From positions 1-53,059 of the forward strand of contig NZ_JACTAC010000014.1 in NCBI RefSeq assembly GCF_014486675.1: a stretch of DNA of 53,059 bases, in the 5' to 3' direction. The position numbers and the translations under genes are program-made. The notes beneath the pieces were generated by a model that did not search any database, was not told the origin of the DNA, and saw only the letters and a program-made list of their open reading frames with translations. Positions 34,729-42,281 of the stretch are shown here, piece after piece (position 1 is the first letter of the stretch; each line of letters begins with the position of its first letter). The stretch comes from Flavobacterium macrobrachii (GTDB taxonomy: Bacteria > Bacteroidota > Bacteroidia > Flavobacteriales > Flavobacteriaceae).

Positions 34729-35508
34729 TTACACTCTAATTGTAAAATGTTCTTTTTCTTGTTCGGCTCTAAAGAACACAATTCCCCATTGAAATGTATC
34801 GATGGTTACAGTAATTTTTGGATGATTTTTTATGGTTTCCCATGCTTCTTCCATGTCTTTGCTCCAGTGAATGTCGTCAAAAATCCAAACGGTTTCGTTA
34901 GCAATAGTTGGAAGTAAAAGTTCAAAATAGTCAAGTGTTGCTTGTTTGGAATGGTTTCCGTCGAAGTAAATCAGTTGTCGGTTGTCGGTTGTCAGTTGTT
35001 GGGTTTTCAGATAGCTTGAAAATTCTGTTGTTTCCACTCTTGCATTAAAGAAACCAAACTTTTGCAATAAGGTTATAGCAACTTCAGATGTTTTTGGGCA
35101 ACCTTCAAGTGAAGTAATTTTTGCATTTGAGTTACCTAAAGAAAGAGCAGATGTTGCTAATCCTAATGAAGTTCCAATTTCCAGAATAGTATCAGGTTGA
35201 AAATATTTTGTTATTCTGAAAAGTAACTCGGCTCTTTTTGGAGAAATTCCAGCAGTTTTAGCAATTTTTGAGATTTGTCTTTTGTTGGATTTAAAAACAC
35301 GTGAACCTACACCAAAATCAGTTACGTCGATGAAGTTTTTGTTTTCAAGTAATGATTTCCGATAGTTTTTTAGAATGGAATATTCGGGATGTTTTATTTT
35401 ATCATAAAAGCATTTCGTTACTAAATCATACACAAACGGCGAATGAACTCCGTGTTGGTTTTTGGAATTGTAGAGGAATTTCAGATATGATTTAATGATT
35501 TGTAGCAC
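34729..35508 (-). CDS. class I SAM-dependent methyltransferase, with repeat-derived insert and start codon
   Basis: 259 aa. Rossmann-type methyltransferase: SAM motif I ILEIGTSLGLATSALSLG, acidic strand-2 ITSLEGCP, and strand-4 IYFDGNHSKQATLDYF, VWIFDDIHWSKDMEEAW. O-methyltransferase-like; acceptor unknown. Two oddities: the start GTG (35508-35506) is the first three bases of a 13-bp tandem repeat unit, and the segment QQLTTDNRQL in the surface loop before strand 4 is encoded by repeat DNA (34972-35010). An in-frame TGA lies four codons upstream of the GTG, so no upstream start is available. Confidence 0.87.
   Translation of the reverse strand: MLQIIKSYLKFLYNSKNQHGVHSPFVYDLVTKCFYDKIKHPEYSILKNYRKSLLENKNFIDVTDFGVGSRVFKSNKRQISKIAKTAGISPKRAELLFRITKYFQPDTILEIGTSLGLATSALSLGNSNAKITSLEGCPKTSEVAITLLQKFGFFNARVETTEFSSYLKTQQLTTDNRQLIYFDGNHSKQATLDYFELLLPTIANETVWIFDDIHWSKDMEEAWETIKNHPKITVTIDTFQWGIVFFRAEQEKEHFTIRV
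34972..35010. repeat. dispersed TTTTCAG/GTTGTC-type repeat inside a coding gene
   Basis: 39 bases built from CAGTTGTCGGTTGTCGGTTG and GTTTTCAG units, the same word set as the intergenic repeat at 14331. It is a multiple of 3 and stays in frame in the methyltransferase gene. Confidence 0.75.
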
Positions 35509-35567
35509 AGTTTTCAGTCACAGTTTTCAGTCACAGTTTTCAGTCTGTCAACTGAGACTGAGACTGC
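35506..35567. repeat. three 13-bp units CACAGTTTTCAGT plus inverted tail
   Basis: Perfect units at 35506-35518, 35519-35531 and 35532-35544, then CTGTCAACTGAGACTGAGACTG in part, which carries the unit in opposite orientation (ACTGAGACTG). The first unit overlaps the methyltransferase start codon. Confidence 0.9.
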
Positions 35568-35578
35568 AAACTTTTTTA

Positions 35579-37447
35579 TTATTCCATTTTTGAAGAAAGC
35601 TCAAACCAACGTTCTTCTTTTTCTTCTAGTTTTTTTATGATTTTTTCCAATTCGTTGGCTTTATTCGTAATTTCAGCATCGGATACTTTTCCTTCGGCAA
35701 AAAGATTTTCGATTTGTTTCTTTTCATATTCCAAATCTTTGATTTCACGTTCCAATTTGTTGAATTCTTTTTGCTCGTTGAAATTTAAACCAGCAGCAGT
35801 CGAGTTGTTTTGCTTCCAACTATTTTTCTCCGTATTAACCGAATTTAATTCTTTTTTGGTTGGTTCCGAACTATCTTCATACGCTCTAAAATCGGAATAA
35901 TTTCCTGGGAAATCTTCAATTTGTCCTTCGCCACGGAAAATAAATAAATGATCCACAATTTTATCCATAAAATAGCGGTCGTGCGACACTACAAGCAGAC
36001 ATCCTGGATAATCCAAAAGGAAACTTTCCAAAACATTTAGCGTAACGATATCCAAATCATTCGTTGGTTCATCCAAAATAAGAAAGTTGGGATTTTGAAT
36101 TAAAACCGTACACAAATACAATCGTTTCAATTCGCCACCGCTAAGTTTTTCTACAAAATCATATTGCTTTTTGGCATCAAAAAGAAAACGTTCTAACAAC
36201 TGCGAAGCCGAAATGATTTTCCCTTTCGTCAGCGGAATGTATTCGCCATATTCTTTAATGATATCAATAACTTTTTGTCCCGGTTTTGGATTAATGCCGC
36301 TTTGCGTATAATAACCCACTTTAATCGTATCGCCAATGACAACTTTTCCACTATCTGGAACCATTGTCTTGGTTAAAATATTAAGAAATGTTGATTTTCC
36401 TGTTCCGTTTTTACCAATAATTCCTATGCGTTCACCACGTTGAAAATCATACGTAAAATTGTCGAGAATAACTTTGTCTTTGAATTTTTTAAACAATTTG
36501 TGAAGCTCAATAATTTTGCTTCCCATGCGTTCCATGTTGATTTCCAGCTCAACTACATTTTCTTTTCTGCGGCTTTCAGCAACTTCCTTAATTTTATAAA
36601 AATCATCCTGACGGGATTTCGATTTGGTTGTTCTAGCCTTAGGTTGTCTTCGCATCCAAGCCAATTCTTTTACAAACAAGTTTTGCGCTTTGTCTATCGA
36701 TGAATTTTCCATCGCAATTCGTTCTTCTTTTTTCTGCAAATAGTAAGAGTAATTGCCTTTGTACGAATATAATTTTCCGTTGTCAAGTTCGATAATTTCA
36801 TTACAAACACGTTCTAAGAAAAATCGATCGTGCGTTACCATAAATAAAGTTATGTTTTCCTTTGCAAAATAACTTTCCAACCATTCAATCATTTCCAAAT
36901 CCAAATGGTTAGTTGGTTCATCCAAAATCAACAAATCCGGACGATTAATCAAAATAATTGCTAAAGACAAACGCTTTTTTTGTCCACCCGAAAGCGATTT
37001 CACTTTCAGTTTCAAATCGTCCAATTTCAGTTTGGACAAAATTTGCTTGAACTGCGTTTCAAAATCCCAAGCATTATGACGATCCATTTCATCAAAAGCC
37101 AATTGGTATTTTTCCTCATCCTCAGGGTTTTCCAACGCTTTTTCATAGCGTTCAATCACCTTTAAAACATCGTTATCACTAGCAAAAATACTTTCCTCAA
37201 TCGTCAGTTCATCTTGCAGTAAATTATTCTGCGACAAAAACGCCATTTTAATGCCTTTTCTAATGATAATTTGCCCAGTATCAGGTTCATCATCACCATT
37301 AATCATGCGCATAATTTGGGTTTTTCCCGAACCATTTTTGGCAATAAAAGCAATTTTTTGGTCTTTATTAATTCCAAACGAAATGTCCTTAAACAATGTT
37401 CGTTCGCCAAACGATTTCGATATATTTTCTACAGAAAGGTAATTCAC
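35579..37447 (-). CDS. ABC-F family ATPase, Uup-like
   Basis: 622 aa. Two ABC domains: the first has AKNGSGKTQ where the first Walker A Gly is Ala (~34-42), signature LSGGQKKR, Walker B LLILDEPTNHLD; the second has GKNGTGKST, LSGGELKR, FLILDEPTNDLD. The inter-domain linker (SYYLQKKEERIAMENSSIDK; ARTTKSKSRQDDF) and a C-terminal coiled coil of about 80 residues (FNKLEREIKDLEYEKKQIEN) identify the Uup branch, implicated in ribosome assembly and precise transposon excision in E. coli. Promoter at 37468-37498. Confidence 0.92.
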   Translation of the reverse strand: MNYLSVENISKSFGERTLFKDISFGINKDQKIAFIAKNGSGKTQIMRMINGDDEPDTGQIIIRKGIKMAFLSQNNLLQDELTIEESIFASDNDVLKVIERYEKALENPEDEEKYQLAFDEMDRHNAWDFETQFKQILSKLKLDDLKLKVKSLSGGQKKRLSLAIILINRPDLLILDEPTNHLDLEMIEWLESYFAKENITLFMVTHDRFFLERVCNEIIELDNGKLYSYKGNYSYYLQKKEERIAMENSSIDKAQNLFVKELAWMRRQPKARTTKSKSRQDDFYKIKEVAESRRKENVVELEINMERMGSKIIELHKLFKKFKDKVILDNFTYDFQRGERIGIIGKNGTGKSTFLNILTKTMVPDSGKVVIGDTIKVGYYTQSGINPKPGQKVIDIIKEYGEYIPLTKGKIISASQLLERFLFDAKKQYDFVEKLSGGELKRLYLCTVLIQNPNFLILDEPTNDLDIVTLNVLESFLLDYPGCLLVVSHDRYFMDKIVDHLFIFRGEGQIEDFPGNYSDFRAYEDSSEPTKKELNSVNTEKNSWKQNNSTAAGLNFNEQKEFNKLEREIKDLEYEKKQIENLFAEGKVSDAEITNKANELEKIIKKLEEKEERWFELSSKME

Positions 37448-37467
37448 AATATTATTTTTTACGATTG

Positions 37468-37498
37468 CAAAAGTAGTTCATTACAAAGCAAGAAGCAA
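37468..37498 (-). promoter_or_regulatory. promoter of the Uup-like ABC-F gene
   Basis: Minus strand: TTG (37498-37496), 20 bases, TACTTTTG (37475-37468), 21 bases before the ATG. Element D lies just upstream. Confidence 0.7.
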
Positions 37499-37510
37499 TC
37501 TTTTCTTTTG

Positions 37511-37600
37511 GAACGAATCGTTCGGGATTTATCGGTATTCCATTTTCCCGCTTTACATTACAATCTTTTTTTTCAAAAAAGGATTTCCATTTCAAATGAA
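37511..37600. repeat. dispersed palindromic element, copy D (minus orientation, reduced core)
   Basis: GAACGAATCG (37511-37520), GGGATTTATCGG, TTCCCGCTTTACATTACAATC, a short TTTTTT...AAAAAA core, then GGATTTCCATTTCAA. It matches copies B and C in both arms but the long palindrome is absent. Homology with B seems to continue to GTCTTTTGTGTTTATC near 37660. Confidence 0.8.
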
Positions 37601-37688
37601 ATTCATCGAACACAGATAAAAATCATTTCATCAGTGAGATAATCGGGGTTAAAAAACAATCGTCTTTTGTGTTTATCTACAATTTTAC

Positions 37689-37717
37689 ACCAGTCAGGTT
37701 TCAAAAACCTGACTGGT
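37689..37717. repeat. 13-bp hairpin ACCAGTCAGGTTT / AAACCTGACTGGT
   Basis: Perfect 13-bp arms (37689-37701, 37705-37717) with a 3-base loop, 53 bases before the antitoxin ATG. Could be an operator bound by the antitoxin-toxin complex or a copy of a repeat. Confidence 0.75.
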
Positions 37718-37769
37718 ATATTAACTAATTCAAACTTTTCGTATATTTACAATTCAAATTTTTTTCAAA

Positions 37770-37973
37770 ATGACTTCCAAAAAGAAAAATACAATAAACG
37801 AACCATCAGAAGTGTATGAAACAACTCCAAAAGTTGAAGCAACTTCCGAGGAATTGCATCCAGTTTTGGTAAAACTCTTGGAAAAATCAATTAAAGAACA
37901 TCAAGATGGAAAGGTTTTTTCTCATGAAGAAGCAAGACAAATAATTAAATCAAAGTTTCCTTTTTTGAAATGA
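37770..37973 (+). CDS. putative antitoxin, 67 aa
   Basis: 67 aa, basic N-terminus (MTSKKKNTINE), a flexible middle and a helical C-terminus (LHPVLVKLLEKSIKEHQDGK; HEEARQIIKSKFPFLK). Four-base overlap (ATGA) with the ParE-like toxin gene downstream is the usual antitoxin arrangement. No ribbon-helix-helix DNA-binding motif is certain, so the antitoxin family is undefined. The call depends mainly on the partner and its position. Confidence 0.7.
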   Translation: MTSKKKNTINEPSEVYETTPKVEATSEELHPVLVKLLEKSIKEHQDGKVFSHEEARQIIKSKFPFLK

Positions 37974-38275
37974 GTTTCTCTTTTAAATGGAATTTAACAG
38001 CTATAAATTCCTATACAGAAGAATTAGGATTTATTTTGTTGAAGTGGAATGAAAAAGAAGTTCAAAAATTTGAAGATTTAGTTGATATAAATTTAAATCG
38101 TCTTTCAATAAATCCTGAAATTGGAATTTTTAATAAAAAATACAAATTGTATTGTCTAGTTATTTCAAAACAAACAACACTATATTATAGTTTCAACACT
38201 GAAAAAAAAGTAATTGAACTACATGTTTTTTGGAACAATCTAAAAAATCCTGAAGATTTAGAAAAGTTGCTTTAA
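37970..38275 (+). CDS. ParE/RelE-superfamily toxin
   Basis: 101 aa. The RelE/ParE fold is suggested by KWNLTAINSYTEELGFILLK at the N-terminus (helix pair), a central helix (EVQKFEDLVDINLNRLSINP) and the ending strands YKLYCLVISKQTTLYYSFNT, ELHVFWNNLKNPEDLEKLL (first quoted parts only). W-x-N-L-x-N-P-E in the last strand is typical of flavobacterial ParE-like toxins. Expected to inhibit gyrase or translation; which one cannot be said. Coupled to the antitoxin gene by ATGA. Confidence 0.8.
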   Translation: MSFSFKWNLTAINSYTEELGFILLKWNEKEVQKFEDLVDINLNRLSINPEIGIFNKKYKLYCLVISKQTTLYYSFNTEKKVIELHVFWNNLKNPEDLEKLL

Positions 38276-38284
38276 ATTTGTCCA

Positions 38285-39454
38285 ATGCAACTATCCGTAA
38301 TTATCCTCAATTATAACGTCCGTTATTTTCTCGAACTCTGTGTTTTGAGTGTGCAAAAAGCCATTCAGAATATTGATGCCGAGATAATTGTGGTTGACAA
38401 CAATTCATCAGACGATAGTTGTGCAATGATGAAAGAATACTTTCCTAACGTTAAACTCATCGAAAATAAAGCCAATTTTGGTTTCCCAAAAGGAAATAAC
38501 ATTGGCGTTGACCAAGCCAAAGGCGAATACATTTGCATTCTAAATCCTGATACGGTTGTCGCCGAAGATACATTTGAAAAAATACTGAATGCTGTCACAT
38601 CGAGCGCAGTCGAGATGCCAAACTTGCAACACGCAACACGCAACACGCAACTCGGAATAATAGGTTGCAAACTCATCGACGGAACAGGAAACTTTTTGCC
38701 CGAAAGCAAGCGTGGCGTTCCAACACCTTGGGTTGCTTTTACCAAAATCTTCGGATTGTATAAAATTTCAAATGTTTTTGGTAAATATTATGCACAACAT
38801 TTATCGGAAAATCAATCGGGAAAAGCGGATATTCTCGTTGGTGCTTTTATGGTAATGAAACGAAGATTATATCTTGAAGTTGGTGGATTTGATGAAAATT
38901 GTTTTATGTATTCGGATGATATCGATTTGAGTTATATGGTCAAAAAATCGGGTAGAGAAAACTACTATTTTGCAGAAACTTCGGTAATACATTATAAAGG
39001 TGAAAGCACCGTTCGTGATGAAAAATACATGAAGCGTTTTCAAGAAGCGATGAATTTTTTCTATAACAAACATTTTAAAAAGTCATTGTTTTTTAGTGGA
39101 TTTATGAAAATTGGTGCTTTTGTTTTTTCCAAAATCAAAAAATCACAACAAAAAAATAGAAGTATAGCAGTTGACAATTATATTTTATTCTCCAAAAACG
39201 AAGTACAATTAGCATTAGAAAAACCAATTAGTTTTCAATCTAATCTTCTTGAATTTTCCTTAAATAAAAATAAACATACCGAAATTATCTTTGATTTTCA
39301 GTCGTTTTCGTTCAAAGAAATCATTGATTTTATGCAAAAACATAAAGCTGCTACTATCACTTATAAAATGTATTTACCACAGTCAAAAGTAATTATTGGC
39401 AGTAATCACGCAAACGATATAGGAGAAATTATAAATTTATCAAAAATTGCATAA
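38285..39454 (+). CDS. family 2 glycosyltransferase with repeat-derived insert
   Basis: 389 aa. GT2 (rhamnosyltransferase WbbL-like) landmarks: SVIILNYNVRYFLELCVLSV, IIVVDNNSSDDS, NFGFPKGNN, ICILNPDTVV (D-x-D-equivalent), ESKRGVPTPWVAFTK, LVGAFMVMKRRLYLEVGGFD and MYSDDIDLSYMVKKSG. Transfers a sugar to a cell-surface glycan. Residues ~103-122 (VTSSAVEMP... then LQHATRNTQ) are encoded by dispersed-repeat DNA at 38592-38654 and sit in a surface loop between strand and the GCKLIDG motif. The C-terminal ~120 residues are uncharacterised. Confidence 0.9.
   Translation: MQLSVIILNYNVRYFLELCVLSVQKAIQNIDAEIIVVDNNSSDDSCAMMKEYFPNVKLIENKANFGFPKGNNIGVDQAKGEYICILNPDTVVAEDTFEKILNAVTSSAVEMPNLQHATRNTQLGIIGCKLIDGTGNFLPESKRGVPTPWVAFTKIFGLYKISNVFGKYYAQHLSENQSGKADILVGAFMVMKRRLYLEVGGFDENCFMYSDDIDLSYMVKKSGRENYYFAETSVIHYKGESTVRDEKYMKRFQEAMNFFYNKHFKKSLFFSGFMKIGAFVFSKIKKSQQKNRSIAVDNYILFSKNEVQLALEKPISFQSNLLEFSLNKNKHTEIIFDFQSFSFKEIIDFMQKHKAATITYKMYLPQSKVIIGSNHANDIGEIINLSKIA
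38592..38621. repeat. 30-nt REP-like unit, copy 1 (inside glycosyltransferase gene)
   Basis: Core CATCGAGCGCAGTCGAGATG, which can fold as CAT-CGA-loop-TCG-(AG)-ATG. All 30 bases are identical to 39795-39824. Followed by three copies of a 7-bp AACACGC unit (38627-38650 region). Confidence 0.92.
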
Positions 39455-39481
39455 TTCGTAGTGTTTGCTCAAAACAATTAG

Positions 39482-39489
39482 TATTTTTG
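39482..39489 (+). promoter_or_regulatory. -7 box for the E2 gene
   Basis: TATTTTTG fits TAnnTTTG, 37 bases before the ATG. The only nearby upstream TTG is 14 bases away, shorter than usual. Confidence 0.45.
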
Positions 39490-39526
39490 CATCGAAATTT
39501 AAAACACACAACTTTAGTTTATAGAT

Positions 39527-40849
39527 ATGGCAAAGTTTGAATTGAAATTACCTAAAATGGGTGAAAGCGTTGCTGAGGCAACAATTACGAATTGGCTAAA
39601 AAATGTTGGCGATAAAATCGAAATGGATGAAGCAGTACTTGAAATCGCTACTGATAAAGTAGATAGCGAAGTTCCAAGTGAAGTTTCGGGAGTTTTGGTA
39701 GAACAACTTTTTGGTAAAGACGATGTTGTAAAAGTAGGTCAAACCATTGCAATTATCGAAACTGAAGGTGGAAGTTCATCTGCTGAAAATAGTTCTGTCA
39801 CATCGAGCGCAGTCGAGATGCCAATTGCTGTTGCAGAAGTTACCAAAACTATTGAAGTAGCCAAAGAAACTGTCGCTCCAGTTGATTTTTCAGGTTCAGA
39901 TAAATTCTTTTCGCCATTAGTAAAAAATATTGCTAATCAAGAAGGTGTTTCTGTTGCTGAATTGGAAAGTATTTCGGGTTCAGGAAAAGATGGTCGCGTT
40001 ACGAAAGACGATATTTTGAATTTTGTAAAAAATAGAACTAATCAGCCAGTTGTAGCACAAACGGTAACTCCAGTAGTAAAACCTGTTGTTCAAAATGTTC
40101 AACCAACAGCAACTTCTGCAGTGCCAGTTTCAGTAAATGGTGGCGACGAAATCATTGAAATGGACAGAATGCGTAAGTTAATTTCTGGCTATATGGTTGC
40201 TTCGGTTCAAACTTCGGCTCACGTACAATCGTTTATTGAAGTTGATGTTACGAATATCGTGAAATGGAGAGATAAAGTGAAAGGCGCTTTTGAAAAACGC
40301 GAAGGTGAAAAATTGACGTTTACACCAATTTTCATGGAAGCGGTTGCCAAAGCATTGAAAGATTTCCCTGGAATGAATATTTCTGTAGATGGCGATTACA
40401 TTATTAAAAAGAAAAATATCAACCTTGGAATGGCTGCGGCTTTACCAAATGGAAATTTAATTGTTCCAGTAATTAAAAATGCGGATCAGTTGAATTTAGT
40501 TGGAATGGCAAAAGCGGTAAACGATTTAGGAAATCGTGCGAAAGCTGGAAAATTAAAACCAGACGATACACAAGGCGGAACATATACTGTAACGAATGTT
40601 GGAACTTTTGGTTCTGTATTTGGAACCCCAATTATCAATCAACCTCAAGTGGGAATTTTAGCTCTTGGAGCGATTAGAAAAGTTCCTGCGGTTATAGAAA
40701 CTCCAGAAGGTGATTTCATCGGAATTCGTCAAAAAATGTTTTTATCTCACAGTTATGACCACAGAGTTGTTGACGGTGCGCTTGGCGGAAGCTTTGTAAA
40801 ACGAGTAGCCGATTATTTGGAAGCTTTTGATGTGAATAGAGAATATTAA
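39527..40849 (+). CDS. 2-oxoacid dehydrogenase complex E2 (dihydrolipoamide acyltransferase)
   Basis: 440 aa. Lipoyl domain 1-~78 with the lipoylated Lys44 in EIATDKVDSEVPSE; linker; peripheral-subunit-binding domain ~125-160 (SPLVKNIANQEGVSVAELES); C-terminal catalytic domain from ~205 with the SYDHRVVDGALGG His and Asp. Transfers acyl groups from lipoamide to CoA. Single lipoyl domain and sequence suggest a branched-chain or pyruvate/2-oxoglutarate complex; substrate not decided. The Ala/Pro/Thr linker contains the repeat-derived VTSSAVEMP at residues ~90-99. E1 and E3 genes are not adjacent. Confidence 0.93.
   Translation: MAKFELKLPKMGESVAEATITNWLKNVGDKIEMDEAVLEIATDKVDSEVPSEVSGVLVEQLFGKDDVVKVGQTIAIIETEGGSSSAENSSVTSSAVEMPIAVAEVTKTIEVAKETVAPVDFSGSDKFFSPLVKNIANQEGVSVAELESISGSGKDGRVTKDDILNFVKNRTNQPVVAQTVTPVVKPVVQNVQPTATSAVPVSVNGGDEIIEMDRMRKLISGYMVASVQTSAHVQSFIEVDVTNIVKWRDKVKGAFEKREGEKLTFTPIFMEAVAKALKDFPGMNISVDGDYIIKKKNINLGMAAALPNGNLIVPVIKNADQLNLVGMAKAVNDLGNRAKAGKLKPDDTQGGTYTVTNVGTFGSVFGTPIINQPQVGILALGAIRKVPAVIETPEGDFIGIRQKMFLSHSYDHRVVDGALGGSFVKRVADYLEAFDVNREY
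39795..39824. repeat. 30-nt REP-like unit, copy 2 (inside E2 gene)
   Basis: Identical over 30 bases to the unit in the glycosyltransferase gene and read in the same frame (both give VTSSAVEMP). It falls in the linker between the lipoyl and subunit-binding domains. Confidence 0.92.
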
Positions 40850-40855
40850 AAAAAT

Positions 40856-40890
40856 AAAAACCGTATCAGTTTAAAATTGATACGGTTTTT
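40856..40890. terminator. terminator between E2 and the LVIVD lipoprotein gene
   Basis: AAAAACCGTATCA (40856-40868) pairs with TGATACGGTTTTT (40878-40890). Shared by two convergent genes. Confidence 0.9.
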
Positions 40891-40912
40891 TTAATTTTTG
40901 GGTATTTCTAAG

Positions 40913-41638
40913 TTAAAAAGCTACTTCACTTTTATACTGAATATCATTGATATTATTAGGATTTAATTCATACCTGTATAAACCAAAATCACCTATTGCA
41001 TAAAGCGTATTGTTATTTATAATAATATCAAAACATTCTTTATTAATTGTATTTACTAATACTGGTTCAGCTGGATTTTGAATATCAAATATTTTTATTA
41101 CATCGTCACAAACTAAAAGGTAGTTGTTGTAAAGACTTAATCCTTTTGGATAAGTAAGATTTCTTGAGTGAATTAATATTGGATTATTAACATCTGTTGT
41201 ATTATACACTTGTAAAACATTTAAATTATTTCCACAAAAAGTACCCGAATGTAAAGTTACAAATGCATGCGTAGCATTAGCAACAACTGGATCACAAGCT
41301 GTAAAATGTTGAGCTTGTGATAAAAGAATAGGATTCTCTGGATTTTCTATAGAATAAATAAACATTCCATTTCTAGATCCAATAAATAAATAATTTTCAA
41401 AAGAAAACAATGTTTCAATATTAAAACCAACTTCAACTTCATTTACACTTACAGGAGCTGACGGATTTAAAAGAGAAAACACATTCAATTTTGAATTATC
41501 TACTCCATATAGATAGTTGCCTTTCAATGCAAAAATAGCCAAAGAACCACCTTGTCCATCACTTGTTTCGTTGTTATTTTGATCTGTTGAACAACCAAAG
41601 AATAATACTGAAAGTAAAAGAATAATATTTTTTTTCAT
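40913..41638 (-). CDS. LVIVD-repeat lipoprotein
   Basis: 241 aa. Lipobox FFGC (Cys16) after a signal peptide. The mature protein consists of repeating beta-propeller blades of the LVIVD type: YLYGVDNSKLNVFSLLNPSA, YLFIGSRNGMFIYSIENPEN, LNVLQVYNTTDVNNPILI, LLVCDDVIKIFDIQNPAEP and LYAIGDFGLYRYELNPNN. Probably an outer-membrane propeller with a binding or scaffold role. It starts 2 bases after the stop of the next gene on the minus strand, so the two share an operon and may cooperate. Confidence 0.85.
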   Translation of the reverse strand: MKKNIILLLSVLFFGCSTDQNNNETSDGQGGSLAIFALKGNYLYGVDNSKLNVFSLLNPSAPVSVNEVEVGFNIETLFSFENYLFIGSRNGMFIYSIENPENPILLSQAQHFTACDPVVANATHAFVTLHSGTFCGNNLNVLQVYNTTDVNNPILIHSRNLTYPKGLSLYNNYLLVCDDVIKIFDIQNPAEPVLVNTINKECFDIIINNNTLYAIGDFGLYRYELNPNNINDIQYKSEVAF

Positions 41639-41640
41639 AA

Positions 41641-42132
41641 TTAATTTGAATTGGTCCAGTCAATAACAACTTGATTTTGTTTTTCTTTTGCCATAAATCC
41701 GTCGGGAGAAACTTTGGGTGGAAAAGCATTTTTTATTCGATTAGTAACTGTGACAGAGTTAGCAGAAGTATTATAGTTAATTGTAACTAAATCGGTTGCT
41801 TGATTGACATATAAAATATTATTTCGAATAGCAACATCTGTAGCACCAGGAATGTTTATATACCCAATTTTTACTGGATTATTTGGATTGGAATAATTAT
41901 AAATTTGAAATCCTTTGTTTACATCATTTAAGTACATTATTTCATCTTTAATGTATATTTTTCCTGATTTTAAAATTGATTTAGGTGCTTCAAATTTTAT
42001 AGAATTTTCAAAATCAGAACGTTTCATATAAACAGGTTTAAAACTACTTCTGGAATCAACTTCTCCAAATCCAAAACAGCTCGAGAAAAGATAGTAAACA
42101 AGTAGTAATGTCGAGTAATTCTTTATTGTCAT
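41641..42132 (-). CDS. lipoprotein with LVIVD-like repeats
   Basis: 163 aa from ATG 42132. This start is preferred over the ORF's first in-frame ATG at 42180 because it gives a clean lipoprotein signal (TIKNYSTLLLVYYLFSSC) ending in Cys. The mature part has two propeller-like blades (IYIKDEIMYLNDVNKGFQIY; NYSNPNNPVKIGYINIPGAT; NNILYVNQATDLVTINYNTS) similar to those of the gene that follows, so they are probably paralogous halves or partners. Role unknown. Confidence 0.78.
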   Translation of the reverse strand: MTIKNYSTLLLVYYLFSSCFGFGEVDSRSSFKPVYMKRSDFENSIKFEAPKSILKSGKIYIKDEIMYLNDVNKGFQIYNYSNPNNPVKIGYINIPGATDVAIRNNILYVNQATDLVTINYNTSANSVTVTNRIKNAFPPKVSPDGFMAKEKQNQVVIDWTNSN

Positions 42133-42218
42133 ATTAATTTTATTTTTAAGACGTAGCAATGTAAAAAAGGTTGCGTTCAATAATTGCTAGTTAAAGAGAT
42201 TTAATAATTTGTTTAAAT

Positions 42219-42260
42219 AAAAAACACCTTTAGAGAAATTAATTTCCAAAGGTGTTTTTT
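42219..42260 (-). terminator. terminator after the transketolase genes
   Basis: AAAAAACACCTTT (42219-42231) pairs with AAAGGTGTTTTTT (42248-42260). Ends the leftward transketolase transcript and separates it from the lipoprotein pair. Confidence 0.88.
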
Positions 42261-42281
42261 AAGAGTTATTTATTTAAAAAA

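Larger units (their letters stand above)
37448..37769. other. intergenic gap of 322 bases
   Basis: Between divergent genes. Holds the Uup-like gene promoter (37468-37498), palindromic element copy D (37511-37600 and its extension), and a 13-bp hairpin at 37689-37717 upstream of the toxin-antitoxin pair. Confidence 0.65.
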
